Source of the DNA: Paraflavitalea soli
Lineage (GTDB): Bacteria > Bacteroidota > Bacteroidia > Chitinophagales > Chitinophagaceae
Direction of reading: 5' to 3'
Length of the DNA: 64,000 bases
Assembly (NCBI RefSeq): GCF_003555545.1
Contig: NZ_CP032157.1
Location: forward strand, 7,010,546 to 7,074,545
Notes under the pieces: generated by a model
Database searches by the model: none
What the model saw: the letters and a program-made list of their open reading frames with translations, nothing else
Told to the model about the DNA's origin: nothing
In this document: in pieces, positions 9,079 through 17,570 of the stretch
Layout: each line of letters opens with the position of its first letter
How positions within the stretch are numbered: the first letter of the stretch is position 1
Program-made: the position numbers and the translations under genes

Positions 9079-9112
9079 CAAAGGTAAGGGCTTTTTATTT
9101 GTATATGCAAAT
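9079..9112 (-). promoter_or_regulatory. marR promoter with overlapping operator
   Basis: On the minus strand a -33 TTTG (9108-9111) is followed after 21 bp by the -7 box TACCTTTG (9079-9086), the Bacteroidota sigma-factor pattern. The near-palindrome ATTTGTATATGCAAAT at 9097-9112 covers the -33 box, so bound MarR would block the polymerase. The start codon is 9 bp after the -7 box. Confidence 0.7.
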
Positions 9113-9278
9113 ATGGGTGAAGAAATATTTTGCCTCTCGTGGGAAACCCAGTTCAATGTATTGACAGTCATATCAATTTATTTAATGAATGCGGGCACTC
9201 TTGGTCCTCGCTTCGCCCAAAGGCCTGTTCATGTTCACCAATAACTTGCTAATAAAATGCATACAAAAGGCATTTAAA

Positions 9279-9360
9279 CCGTAGATAAGCCGTCTCTTTA
9301 AAGGACAGCTTATCTACGGCTTATATACAGCTTATATACGGCTTATCTACGGTTTATCCC
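9279..9360. repeat. 11-bp tandem array with an inverted unit
   Basis: Four 11-bp units GCTTATCTACG/GCTTATATACG at 9308-9351, followed by a partial unit. An inverted copy, CCGTAGATAAGC at 9279-9290, pairs perfectly with the first unit (12 bp, 17-bp loop). It lies in the 440-bp gap between the glutamine amidotransferase stop and the marR promoter. The rest of that gap (about 9120-9278 and 9361-9509) shows only G-rich stretches and no ORF or RNA gene that I can support. Confidence 0.8.
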
Positions 9361-9509
9361 ATGACGTGGAGATAATCTGGACAGAAGCGTTTGCCCAGGA
9401 AACCCAGGGAATAGCGGGATTCCGGGGGAGAAAGTCCAGGAGGTGTCCGGGCGATCCGGGGGAATGCCGGAGTGATTATTCTAATTGAAATGAGTGAAAT
9501 AAAGGGATA

Positions 9510-10205
9510 TCAGAGGTCCAGGAAGGCGGAAATAAAGGCTTCCAGGTGCTTTTGCTGGCTGGCAGCGTGCAGGGTGCTTTGTTCCTCCATTTGCTGTCCT
9601 GGCTGGATAAAGGAGGCCTTGACCAGTTCATCCTGTCCATGGTGCACCATTTGAGTTACCAGGGCAGGGGTGGCTTCCAGGTGGAATTGTAAGCCTGCTA
9701 CCTGGTTATGGAGGAGGTAGCCCTGGTGCGGACAGGCAGGGGTAGCAAATAAATGTATTGCGCCGGGTGGCAGATCGAAGGTATCGCCATGCCAATGGAA
9801 GGTGATAAACTCAGCGGGCAGGGAGGCGGTGAGTGGGTGAGTATGATCGTTGATGATCTTGTGCATGGGCCACCAGCCAATTTCTTTTTCCTTGTTGGGA
9901 TAAACTTTGGCGCCGGCTACTTCGGCTATCAGTTGAGCCCCGAGGCAGATACCCAGCACTTTTGTACCGGCTGCGATCACAGCACTGATAAATGCTTTCT
10001 CTGCACTAAGCCAGGCATATTTATCTTCTTCATATACGCCCATAGGACCGCCCATGATCACCAGCAGGTCGATGGTGTTCACTGCAGGAAAGGAAACGGA
10101 TTCATATATCTTAGTAAAGCTGATATGGTGTTGCTGTGCAATAGCCCATTCCAATAAATAACCGGGCGTTTCGAAATGTACGTGTTGTATAAAATGAATG
10201 CGCAT
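9510..10205 (-). CDS. Class I glutamine amidotransferase-like protein
   Basis: 231 residues. It has the class I triad: the nucleophile elbow GICLGAQ (Cys87), His175 in LQFHLEAT and Glu177. The oxyanion segment is MGGPMGVYEED. These stand-alone proteins resemble GMP synthase glutaminase domains and often carry out amidation of unknown acceptors or gamma-glutamyl hydrolysis. No synthetase partner is adjacent, so the substrate cannot be inferred. The C-terminal tail after residue 200 (QQMEEQSTLHAAS) is helical. The start ATG is 10205, divergent from ruvB with a 49-bp gap. Confidence 0.87.
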   Translation of the reverse strand: MRIHFIQHVHFETPGYLLEWAIAQQHHISFTKIYESVSFPAVNTIDLLVIMGGPMGVYEEDKYAWLSAEKAFISAVIAAGTKVLGICLGAQLIAEVAGAKVYPNKEKEIGWWPMHKIINDHTHPLTASLPAEFITFHWHGDTFDLPPGAIHLFATPACPHQGYLLHNQVAGLQFHLEATPALVTQMVHHGQDELVKASFIQPGQQMEEQSTLHAASQQKHLEAFISAFLDL

Positions 10206-10218
10206 GGGATTACTGACT

Positions 10219-10226
10219 TACTTTTG
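10219..10226 (+). promoter_or_regulatory. Candidate -7 box for ruvB
   Basis: TACTTTTG matches the TAnnTTTG consensus 28 bp before the ruvB ATG. No good -33 TTTG is seen at 19-21 bp upstream, so this is only a half-supported promoter. Confidence 0.4.
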
Positions 10227-10254
10227 TGTAGTTTTACAAAGTTGACCGAAAAGC

Positions 10255-11283
10255 ATGGCCAATCCAAACTTACATACAGAAAAGGGTTCCTTATCTGCCG
10301 CTGATAAAGAGTTCGAAAATAATATCCGTCCCACAGAGATCGAAGACTTTGCGGGGCAGGGACAGATCATTGAGAACCTCAAAATATTTATCAAAGCTGC
10401 CAAGCTGCGCGGCGAGGCATTGGACCATGTGCTTTTTCACGGCCCTCCGGGATTGGGCAAAACCACACTGAGCCGTATTGTAGCCAACGAAATGGGGGTG
10501 AACATCAAAGAAACTTCCGGGCCCGTGATCGAGAAGCCAGGCGACCTGGCAGGCTTGCTTACCAACCTGGAGCCGCATGATGTATTGTTCATTGACGAAA
10601 TTCACCGGTTGAGTACAGTGGTGGAAGAATACCTGTATGCGGCCATGGAAGATTACCGGCTGGATATCATGATCGACAGTGGTCCCAATGCGCGGAGCAT
10701 ACAGATCAACCTGAATCCCTTTACGCTGGTAGGCGCTACTACGCGCAGTGGTTTACTCACCGCGCCGCTCTTGTCGCGGTTTGCGATAAAATCAAGACTG
10801 GAATATTATAATGCCGAAGTGCTGCAGAAAATCATTAACCGGGCCGCAGGTATACTCAATACAAAGATCACTTCGGATGCGGCCAATGAAATAGCCCGTC
10901 GCAGTCGTGGTACACCCCGTATCGGTAATGGCCTGTTGCGTCGTGTGCGCGATTTTGCACAGGTATTGAGCAATGGTATCATAGATCTGGCTATTACGCA
11001 ACATGCGCTGCGGGCCTTGAATGTGGATGAATACGGCCTGGATGAAATGGACAATCGCATCTTACTTACGATCATTGATAAATTCAAAGGTGGCCCGGTA
11101 GGCATCACTACCATTGCTACGGCAGTGGGGGAAGAGACGGGCACGCTGGAAGAAGTATATGAACCTTTCTTAATACAGGAAGGATTCATCAAGCGTACAC
11201 CCCGTGGCCGGGAAGTAACGCCCAAGGCTTATGAACACCTGGGCCGCAAACACGGCGGCAGTGGAGAACACCTGCTGTTCTGA
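10255..11283 (+). CDS. ruvB: Holliday junction branch migration helicase RuvB
   Basis: 342 residues, normal RuvB length. Walker A GPPGLGKT is at 63-70, Walker B is LFIDEIHRL, sensor 1 is GATTRSG, and the arginine-finger region is [12 protein letters not shown]. Sensor 2 is [13 protein letters not shown], where most homologues have IAN; a small Gly replaces Ala. The C-terminal winged helix ends with [20 protein letters not shown]. It forms hexameric rings that drive branch migration with RuvA (not in the window). The start ATG is 10255. Confidence 0.98.
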   Translation: MANPNLHTEKGSLSAADKEFENNIRPTEIEDFAGQGQIIENLKIFIKAAKLRGEALDHVLFHGPPGLGKTTLSRIVANEMGVNIKETSGPVIEKPGDLAGLLTNLEPHDVLFIDEIHRLSTVVEEYLYAAMEDYRLDIMIDSGPNARSIQINLNPFTLVGATTRSGLLTAPLLSRFAIKSRLEYYNAEVLQKIINRAAGILNTKITSDAANEIARRSRGTPRIGNGLLRRVRDFAQVLSNGIIDLAITQHALRALNVDEYGLDEMDNRILLTIIDKFKGGPVGITTIATAVGEETGTLEEVYEPFLIQEGFIKRTPRGREVTPKAYEHLGRKHGGSGEHLLF

Positions 11284-11554
11284 TCTGCTTGCTGGTCTGC
11301 TGATCTGCCACACTTACATCCGATCATATTACCGCTGTAAAGTTTTTTGTATTACCTGATGCAGGGCCGGTTCCTCTGCCTTTCACTGTCTTATCGATAT
11401 TGCCTGGAATATTTTTCTCGAAAGTGTAAAACTAAACGGGGAGTTTTATCGTAAGTGGTATTCTTTTTGATTAGTTCCTAAACCTGTTTGGTAGCCTTCA
11501 CGCGACCCCTTCCCTGATTGTTAGCTTATTTTATTGTACTTATTGTTTATTGCT

Positions 11555-12484
11555 ATGAGATTATTGAAGTCCATTGTGATCCTATGGGTTATGACCCTGT
11601 GCGTCCATTCCTTATCTGCTCAATATTATTTTTATGATAATGAACGGCTGGAACCCGCTGTATTGTGGGAAGCGGGTGTATCGGTAGGAGCCATGAATTG
11701 TTTTACCGACCTCGGGGGAAAGAAAGGTGTTGGTAAAGGATTTATCAAGGACCTCAATGGTCAGCATTACAATTTTGCAGGAGGTTTCTATGTGGGTGCT
11801 TTGTATCATCAAACGATCGGAGGCAGGCTGGAAGCGACGTTTGGAAGGGTGAGTGCTTCTGATAATGTGCTGGAGGGAGATATGGGGGCGGCCAAAGGAA
11901 GATACATGCGTAACCTGCATTTCCGGAGCAAGATCGCTGAACTGGCATTGCTGGCGGAGTTTCATCCGCTCACGCTTTTTCAATCGATGGCTAAGGAACC
12001 TTCTTATTTTTCTCCTTATATAGTAGGGGGTATTGGGGTATTTCATTTTAATCCGGAAGCATTCAATGGATATACCTGGGTGGCGCTGCAGCCGCTGCGT
12101 ACAGAAGGGCAGGGGTTTCCTCAATACCCTGACCGCAGGCCTTACCGGCTTACACAGGTCAATTTTCCGTTGGGCATTGGCGTTAAGTATGAAGTGTCGG
12201 CTTTATTGAATGCCAGATTGGAAATCGTGCACCGGATACTAAACACGGATTACCTCGATGATGTGAGTAAACAGTATATCGATCCGACGCTGTTTTCGGA
12301 GAACCTTTCGCATGAAGCGGCAGCACAGGCGGTGAAGCTGGCGGACAGGAGGCAGGAGCTGGACCCCTCGGTAGTTACGACGGAAGGCAGTATCAGGGGT
12401 GATCCGAAACACAAGGATGCTTATTTCACGATACAGTTTAAGCTCAGCCTGTCGATTGGCAGAACAAGAAGGGTAAAGTTTTAA
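11555..12484 (+). CDS. Outer-membrane beta-barrel protein, DUF6089-like
   Basis: 309 residues from ATG 11555; an in-frame TTG seven codons upstream is less likely because the signal peptide MRLLKSIVILWVMTLCVHS begins here, with cleavage near LSAQYY. The mature chain has the Bacteroidota pattern WEAGVSVGAMNCFTDLGG, a repeated Gly/aromatic beta-strand rhythm, SPYIVGGIGVFHFNP, and an amphipathic last strand that ends in Phe (RRVKF). This fits a small outer-membrane barrel of the DUF6089 type. Function is unknown. The 270-bp gap before it shows no supportable gene. Confidence 0.8.
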   Translation: MRLLKSIVILWVMTLCVHSLSAQYYFYDNERLEPAVLWEAGVSVGAMNCFTDLGGKKGVGKGFIKDLNGQHYNFAGGFYVGALYHQTIGGRLEATFGRVSASDNVLEGDMGAAKGRYMRNLHFRSKIAELALLAEFHPLTLFQSMAKEPSYFSPYIVGGIGVFHFNPEAFNGYTWVALQPLRTEGQGFPQYPDRRPYRLTQVNFPLGIGVKYEVSALLNARLEIVHRILNTDYLDDVSKQYIDPTLFSENLSHEAAAQAVKLADRRQELDPSVVTTEGSIRGDPKHKDAYFTIQFKLSLSIGRTRRVKF

Positions 12485-12491
12485 AATAACA

Positions 12492-12515
12492 AGTCCCGCC
12501 ATGAATGACGGGACT
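12492..12515. terminator. Hairpin between convergent genes
   Basis: AGTCCCG and CGGGACT flank a partly paired 10-bp centre. It sits between the barrel-protein stop (12484) and the response-regulator stop (12553). The flanks are T/A-rich but lack a clean U-run, so termination is likely but not certain. Confidence 0.5.
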
Positions 12516-12552
12516 GAAGGTTTCATCTATTAACAAAATCGATAAGGCGTGT

Positions 12553-13254
12553 TTATACTACGGGAGCTACCAGACGGAAGCCGTTGCCGTGAATGTTCAC
12601 GATCTCGATCTTCTCATCTTCTTTCAGGTACTTGCGCAGTTTGGCAATGTATACATCCATACTCCGTCCGTTGAAATAGGTATCGCTGCCCCAAATTTTC
12701 TTCAATGCCTGTTCGCGTGGGAGCAGGTCGTTCATATGCTCAGACAGCATTTTCAGCAACTCATTTTCTTTGGGTGATAAGGTCTGCGTTTTGCCGGCAT
12801 GGCTCAATTCGCGGAGTTTGGGATTGAAGTGGTATCCGCCGAGATCGAATTCTTTGTTTTCGGCTTCTCGGGTGGTTTCTTCATTGCGCTTCAGGATGGC
12901 CTTGATCTTCATTAACAGCACTTCGCTATCGAATGGTTTGGTAATGTAATCATCGGCGCCCAGCTTATAGCCCTGAATGATATCTTCCTTCATGGTTTTG
13001 GCGCTGAGGAAGAATAAAGGAATATCGGGATCAATATCACGGATCTCTTCGGCCAGGGTAAATCCGTCCATGTGCGGCATCATGATGTCGAGCAGGCAAA
13101 GATCGAATTTCTCCCTTTGAAAGGCTGCCAGGCCTAAACGGCCATCGCGTTCCAGGGTCACATCAAAATCGTTTAACTCCAAATAATTCTTCAGTACACT
13201 GCCCAGGTTCTGATCGTCTTCACACAATAATATTTTCGGTTTCTTTCCGTCCAT
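12553..13254 (-). CDS. OmpR/PhoB-type response regulator (orphan)
   Basis: 233 residues. The receiver domain spans residues 1-125, with acidic pair EDD at 12-14, phospho-acceptor Asp56 (LLDIMMP), switch Ser/Thr in FFLSAK and Lys in ITKPFD. The C-terminal winged helix (about 140-230) has SPKENELLKML and RSMDVYIAKLRKYL, the recognition helix. No histidine kinase is adjacent. The sequence resembles the Bacteroides RprY group, so a kinase elsewhere in the genome is expected. It probably controls transcription of envelope genes (family-level inference). Confidence 0.93.
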   Translation of the reverse strand: MDGKKPKILLCEDDQNLGSVLKNYLELNDFDVTLERDGRLGLAAFQREKFDLCLLDIMMPHMDGFTLAEEIRDIDPDIPLFFLSAKTMKEDIIQGYKLGADDYITKPFDSEVLLMKIKAILKRNEETTREAENKEFDLGGYHFNPKLRELSHAGKTQTLSPKENELLKMLSEHMNDLLPREQALKKIWGSDTYFNGRSMDVYIAKLRKYLKEDEKIEIVNIHGNGFRLVAPVV

Positions 13255-13353
13255 TGTTAGGTAGATTTAGTTCGATAGTGTAAATAAAATTAATTCATTT
13301 GCTATATCCCACAAGTGGCGTGTAATATTTTGTTAATAAAAGGGGAAGAAAGG

Positions 13354-13424
13354 CAAGCTGTGAGCGACGAGCAGCGAGCTTCGAGCTGCCCGCTGCCCGG
13401 TTTTGGCTCGTAGCCCGTGGCTGG
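13354..13424. repeat. Heptad array, GAGC family
   Basis: Seven near-tandem 7-bp units such as CGAGCAG, CGAGCTT and CGAGCTG at 13354-13402, followed by a partly inverted block (GGCTCGTAGCCCGTGG). It occupies the 240-bp gap between the divergent response regulator and GroES-like genes. The same family appears at 26575 and 29667. Confidence 0.75.
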
Positions 13425-13497
13425 AAAGGTCGGTCAAATCTGCCCTGGTGGTGTATTTTGCGCCAATGATTTATTTTTGCTGTTTAAGCTCATTCAA

Positions 13498-13869
13498 ATG
13501 CGACTGACGAACGATAATACCTTTAAGAAGCTCATAGTGATCGGTGACCGTGTATTAATACGGCCCTCCAAGGCCCATGAACGTACGGATAGCGGCCTGT
13601 ACCTGCCTCCGGGTGTGCAGGAAAAAGAGAAAGTGCAACAGGGCTATGTGATCAAAACAGGACCTGGATATGCGATTCCCATGCCCGTGGAAGATGAATC
13701 CTGGAAAGGATCGGATGAACAGGTGAAATACATACCGCTGCAGGCTAAAGAAGGCGACCTGGCGGTATTTCTGCTGAGCGGCGCCACGGAAGTACTGTAT
13801 GAAAATGAAAGGTACTATATCGTGCCCCAGAGCGCTATCCTGATGCTGGAGCGTGAGGAAGACATGTAA
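13498..13869 (+). CDS. GroES-like co-chaperonin (Cpn10 fold), no GroEL partner nearby
   Basis: 123 residues from ATG 13498; a longer reading frame extends 27 codons upstream through promoter-like sequence and is rejected. Features of Cpn10: KLIVIGDRVLIRP, the mobile-loop-like DSGLYLPPGVQEKEKVQQG, YVIKTGPGY, and the end segment YYIVPQSAILM. It is longer than standard GroES (about 95) through insertions around PMPVEDESWKGSDE. The absence of groEL beside it suggests a second, divergent Cpn10 of the Bacteroidota rather than the main one. A TATTTTTG box at 13472-13479 lies 18 bp before the start. Confidence 0.85.
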   Translation: MRLTNDNTFKKLIVIGDRVLIRPSKAHERTDSGLYLPPGVQEKEKVQQGYVIKTGPGYAIPMPVEDESWKGSDEQVKYIPLQAKEGDLAVFLLSGATEVLYENERYYIVPQSAILMLEREEDM

Positions 13870-13893
13870 ATGCAAATAGTGCGTGTCAACGGA

Positions 13894-13942
13894 AATCGTA
13901 AAAGGTGAGCCGCCCTGAGAGGGCGACCCACCTTTTACGATT
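13894..13942. repeat. Dispersed palindrome copy 3 (longest)
   Basis: 22-bp arms (AATCGTAAAAGGTGAGCCGC... with its near-complement) around a 5-bp loop TGAGA, with two mismatches that become G-U pairs on the minus strand. It lies between two plus-strand genes, 25 bp after the GroES-like stop, and may end that transcript although it lacks a clean U-run. Confidence 0.75.
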
Positions 13943-14019
13943 CTAATTACATACAGATAACAAGTTTTTGTGATTGATGTTCTGTCAATCCTGTATCTTT
14001 CCTTCTATAATATTTCCTT

Positions 14020-15600
14020 ATGCCAAACACTGAAAAGTTCCTGCAATCGGTGCAGGAGGGATATACTTTCAAAGGAGAATTTGCTGTATTGGGAGTGGGT
14101 ATGCTGGACAAAGCAGCCGTTCCCGGCGCGTTGGTCAAGCTGCCACTGAAAACCATGAACCGCCATGGGCTGATAGCCGGCGCTACGGGTACAGGTAAGA
14201 CCAAAACATTACAGGTAATAGCGGAAGCACTCAGCGATGCAAGTGTGCCGGTGTTGCTGATGGATATCAAGGGGGACCTGAGTGGCATTGCCGCCGCAGG
14301 GGTAGAAAATGACAAGATCAAAGAAAGGTTGGCTATAATAGGCGAGACCTATAAACCAACAGGCTTCCCGGTAGAGCTGATGAGCCTGAGTAATGAAAAG
14401 GGAGTACGGTTAAGGGCTACGGTAAGTGAGTTTGGCCCCATTCTGCTCTCGAAAATATTAGACCTGAATGATACACAGCAAGGGCTGGTAGCTATGATCT
14501 TCAAATACTGTGATGACAACAAACTGCCTTTGCTTGACCTGAAGGATTTTGTGAAAGTGCTGCAATTTGTAAGCAATGAAGGCAAGGCAGAGATTGAAAA
14601 GGAATATGGCAAGATCGCTACTACCAGTACGGGTACTATCCTGCGTAAGGTGATCGAACTGCAACAACAAGGGGCAGATGTATTCTTTGGCGAACCCTCT
14701 TTTGAAGTGGACGACCTGATGCGCATTGCGGATGATGGCCGTGGTATGATCAGTGTACTGCGGGTAACAGATATGCAGAACAGACCAAAGCTGTTCTCAA
14801 CTTTCATGCTGCAACTACTGGCCGAATTGTATGCCACGCTGCCGGAAGCGGGTGACCTGGATAAGCCCAAGCTGGTGATGTTCATTGATGAAGCGCACCT
14901 GGTATTCCAGGAAGCTACTGAAGCGCTGTTGCAACAGATCGAAACGGTGATCAAGCTGATCCGTTCCAGGGGGGTTGGTATCTTCTTCTGTACGCAGAAC
15001 CCACAGGATGTGCCGGCCAGCGTGCTGAGTCAACTGGGATTGAAAGTACAACATGCACTGCGCGCCTTTACAGCTGTGGACCGGAAGACGATCAAGCAGG
15101 CGGCGCAGAACTACCCGGAGACGGAGTTCTATGAAACGGAGCAGTTGCTTACTGAACTGGGTATTGGGGAAGCGCTGGTAACGATGCTGAATGAGAAAGG
15201 TATTCCCACTCCGCTGGTGCATACCATGCTGGTATCGCCCCGCTCGAGGATGGATGTGCTGACGGATGGTGAAATTGACGGGCTGATCAATAAGTCGAAG
15301 CTGGTGAAGAAATATGCAGAAACAGCCGATACGGAAAGTGCATACGAGATACTGAACGCCAAACTGGAAGAAGCAGCGCAGAAGACTGCCGAAGAAAAAG
15401 CTGCCAAGGATGCAGAGAAGGAAGCGAAGAAAACTTCGGGTGGCAGGCAGGAAAAGTCTACGATCGAAAAGGTGCTGGATAATTCTGTTACGCGGCAGAT
15501 AGGCCGTACGGCCGCCAATGTGATCACGCGTAGTTTGCTGGGAGCGCTGGGTTTGGGTGGTAAGAGTTCTTCGAAGAAGAAGAGTAACAGCTGGTTCTAG
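14020..15600 (+). CDS. HerA-like ATPase (DUF853 / YjgR type)
   Basis: 526 residues. Walker A AGATGTGKT is at about 53-61, DUF853-type Walker B is KLVMFIDEAHLVFQ, and the arginine-finger/sensor stretch is IFFCTQNPQDVP. The C-terminal quarter is a Lys/Ala/Glu-rich coiled segment followed by basic GGKSSSKKKSNSWF. The family consists of cytosolic P-loop ATPases related to the HerA/FtsK hexameric DNA translocases, but the physiological role is unknown. No NurA nuclease partner is visible. The start ATG is 14020. Confidence 0.9.
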   Translation: MPNTEKFLQSVQEGYTFKGEFAVLGVGMLDKAAVPGALVKLPLKTMNRHGLIAGATGTGKTKTLQVIAEALSDASVPVLLMDIKGDLSGIAAAGVENDKIKERLAIIGETYKPTGFPVELMSLSNEKGVRLRATVSEFGPILLSKILDLNDTQQGLVAMIFKYCDDNKLPLLDLKDFVKVLQFVSNEGKAEIEKEYGKIATTSTGTILRKVIELQQQGADVFFGEPSFEVDDLMRIADDGRGMISVLRVTDMQNRPKLFSTFMLQLLAELYATLPEAGDLDKPKLVMFIDEAHLVFQEATEALLQQIETVIKLIRSRGVGIFFCTQNPQDVPASVLSQLGLKVQHALRAFTAVDRKTIKQAAQNYPETEFYETEQLLTELGIGEALVTMLNEKGIPTPLVHTMLVSPRSRMDVLTDGEIDGLINKSKLVKKYAETADTESAYEILNAKLEEAAQKTAEEKAAKDAEKEAKKTSGGRQEKSTIEKVLDNSVTRQIGRTAANVITRSLLGALGLGGKSSSKKKSNSWF

Positions 15601-15638
15601 TCAGGGTGAGCCGCCCCCGAAGGGCGACCCACCCTGAC
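15600..15638. terminator. Dispersed palindrome copy 4, between convergent genes
   Basis: 17-bp arms starting GTCAGGGTGAGCCGCCC, loop CCGAA, then the complementary arm with two A-C/G-U positions. It begins on the last base of the ATPase stop codon and precedes the recQ stop (15656) on the other strand, so it probably ends both transcripts. Confidence 0.7.
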
Positions 15639-15652
15639 AGCCGCCTCCGATA

Positions 15653-15666
15653 GGCTCAGGGTGACA
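15653..15666. repeat. REP-like motif overlapping the recQ stop codon
   Basis: GGCTCAGGGTGACA, preceded by CCTCCGATA, resembles the dispersed motif CTTCGACAGGCTCAGGGTGACA that I know from many bacterial genomes. It is placed so that its reverse strand encodes the last residues of RecQ (Ser-Pro-stop). Confidence 0.5.
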
Positions 15667-17563
15667 ATTTGATCAAGCCTTTTTCATCTACTGATATTAT
15701 TTGTTCAGCCTGGAGGTAATTGATGACCTGCCAGGCTTTTTCTTTTTTGATGCCATTGAGCTGGAGCAACAATGCATCTGCAGTAAAGCTGTCAGGCCCG
15801 ATGATGGTGAGGATGCGTTGGTGGATCTCCTTAAACTCTTCGGTTGTTAAAGGCTGTTGCTGCCGGTTGAGGCAGTTGTCGCAGATGCCGCAGGCACGGG
15901 TGGCCTTGTCGCCAAAATAAGCAGCTATATACTGGCTGCGGCACTGTTGTTTTTCCCTTATATAGCGCACCATGGTATCTATCCGGTGCTGGTATTGTTC
16001 CTTTCTCTTTTTGTAATTGACCATGTCGATCACCAGGTCTTCTGCTTTCACGCGGCGGCGCAGGAAATACAACTGGGGTTTGTCCTTTTGTGGTATGTAT
16101 TCAATGATGGCATTGGCATCGAGTATCTTTAATTGGTTTACAATGTCGGGCTGCTCTTTTCTGAGCAGGTAAGCCAGGTTCTTTTCCTGAATACCGACGG
16201 GGCCATCAAAAATACCTTCATAGGTTCTCAGGAGGGTTTTGATGAGTGGCTCGAGGGTAGGGCTGCTTTTTTCAAATTCATACAGCCAGTCTTTATTGGT
16301 TACAAACTGTACTTTGGAAGGCAGGAATACCTGTTCATTAAAACTGAGCCAGCCATCCTGCTCCAGGGCTTTGATCACATAGGTGGTGAGCCAGGCGTCG
16401 AGTTTGAACTTGCTTACAAAATCAGTTACTTCAAAATTATAATAGACACCTTCTCCCGAGCCGGTAGGTACCTGCAGGTAGTTTACGATAGCCTGGTACA
16501 CATGGCGTATATCTTCCAGGGAAGGGAAGCGAATATCGGGCAGTGATTCCAGGTCACCTACCTCTTTGTGATCATGCAAAAGAATAGCATAGGCTTTCTG
16601 GCCATCTCTGCCGGCGCGACCCGCTTCCTGGTAATAGTTTTCCAGGCAATCGGGCACATCGGCATGTATGACGGTGCGTACATTGGGCTTGTCAATGCCC
16701 ATTCCAAATGCATTGGTACAAACGATCACGCGGGTATCATTCTTTATCCAGGCATCTTGTTTTTTGGTGCGTTCTTCCTGGGAAAGGCCTGCATGGTAGA
16801 AGTCGGCTTTGATGCCCTGCATGTTCAGTTGGTCGCTGAAGGTTTTGGTACGCTTGCGGCTTTTGCAGTACACAATGCTGCTGCCGGGTACTTTCTGTAA
16901 TATATCAATGATCTTATTGATCCGTGCTTCCTGGGCAAACTGGCTATAGGACAGGTTGGGCCGCTCAAAAGACTGGCGGAAGATACTGGGTTGTTTAAAC
17001 TCCAGCTTATCGCAAATATCCTGTTGTACAATGGGTGTAGCCGATGCGGTGAGGGCCAGGATGGGGATGCCGGGCAGTTCGGCCCGCAGGGCTGCAATGC
17101 GCATATAGGGGGGCCTGAAATCATATCCCCATTGAGAAATACAATGGGCTTCATCCACTGCTACCAGGTTCACATCGAGGCCGGGCAGGTACTCTTTAAA
17201 GAGGGATGTTTCCAATCGCTCGGGTGATACATACAGGAACTTACAATTGCTTTCGGTAGCTACTTTGAGGGCATTGATCACATCCTTGCGGCCCATGCCG
17301 GCGTGGATGGCAAATGCGGTGATGCCTTTTCTTCGAAGATTCTCCACCTGGTCTTTCATCAGGGCTATCAGGGGACTAATGACGAGGCACAATCCATCTT
17401 TCGCCATGGCGGGCACCTGGAAACAAAGGGATTTGCCTCCGCCGGTGGGCAATAAAGCCAGGGTATCTTTACCGCTAAGTACAGCAGTAATGATCTCTTC
17501 CTGAAGTGGCCGAAAGGAATGGTAACCCCAGTATTCTTTTAGTATGGAATGGATGTTGGGCAT
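15656..17563 (-). CDS. recQ: ATP-dependent DNA helicase RecQ
   Basis: 635 residues from ATG 17563. A longer frame of 29 codons upstream runs through the heptad repeats and into the neighbouring gene, so it is rejected. Walker A LLPTGGGKS spans residues 37-45, DEAH is at 137-140 with the RecQ aromatic loop HCISQWGYDFRP, and motif VI is HADVPDCLENYYQEAGRAGRDG. The zinc-binding RQC region has four Cys (CRSQYIAAYFG... CGICDNC), then a winged-helix end. No HRDC domain is present, as in many Bacteroidota RecQ copies. The role is DNA repair and restart of stalled forks. Confidence 0.97.
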   Translation of the reverse strand: MPNIHSILKEYWGYHSFRPLQEEIITAVLSGKDTLALLPTGGGKSLCFQVPAMAKDGLCLVISPLIALMKDQVENLRRKGITAFAIHAGMGRKDVINALKVATESNCKFLYVSPERLETSLFKEYLPGLDVNLVAVDEAHCISQWGYDFRPPYMRIAALRAELPGIPILALTASATPIVQQDICDKLEFKQPSIFRQSFERPNLSYSQFAQEARINKIIDILQKVPGSSIVYCKSRKRTKTFSDQLNMQGIKADFYHAGLSQEERTKKQDAWIKNDTRVIVCTNAFGMGIDKPNVRTVIHADVPDCLENYYQEAGRAGRDGQKAYAILLHDHKEVGDLESLPDIRFPSLEDIRHVYQAIVNYLQVPTGSGEGVYYNFEVTDFVSKFKLDAWLTTYVIKALEQDGWLSFNEQVFLPSKVQFVTNKDWLYEFEKSSPTLEPLIKTLLRTYEGIFDGPVGIQEKNLAYLLRKEQPDIVNQLKILDANAIIEYIPQKDKPQLYFLRRRVKAEDLVIDMVNYKKRKEQYQHRIDTMVRYIREKQQCRSQYIAAYFGDKATRACGICDNCLNRQQQPLTTEEFKEIHQRILTIIGPDSFTADALLLQLNGIKKEKAWQVINYLQAEQIISVDEKGLIKLSP

Positions 17564-17570
17564 TGTGTGT

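Noticed and set aside
11283-11312. Possible further short tandem array (TGATCTGC) after ruvB
   Set aside because: Only two or three poorly matching units without a constant period; could be chance.
12553-13254. Response regulator as part of a local two-component operon
   Set aside because: No histidine kinase gene is adjacent on either side, so it is listed as an orphan.
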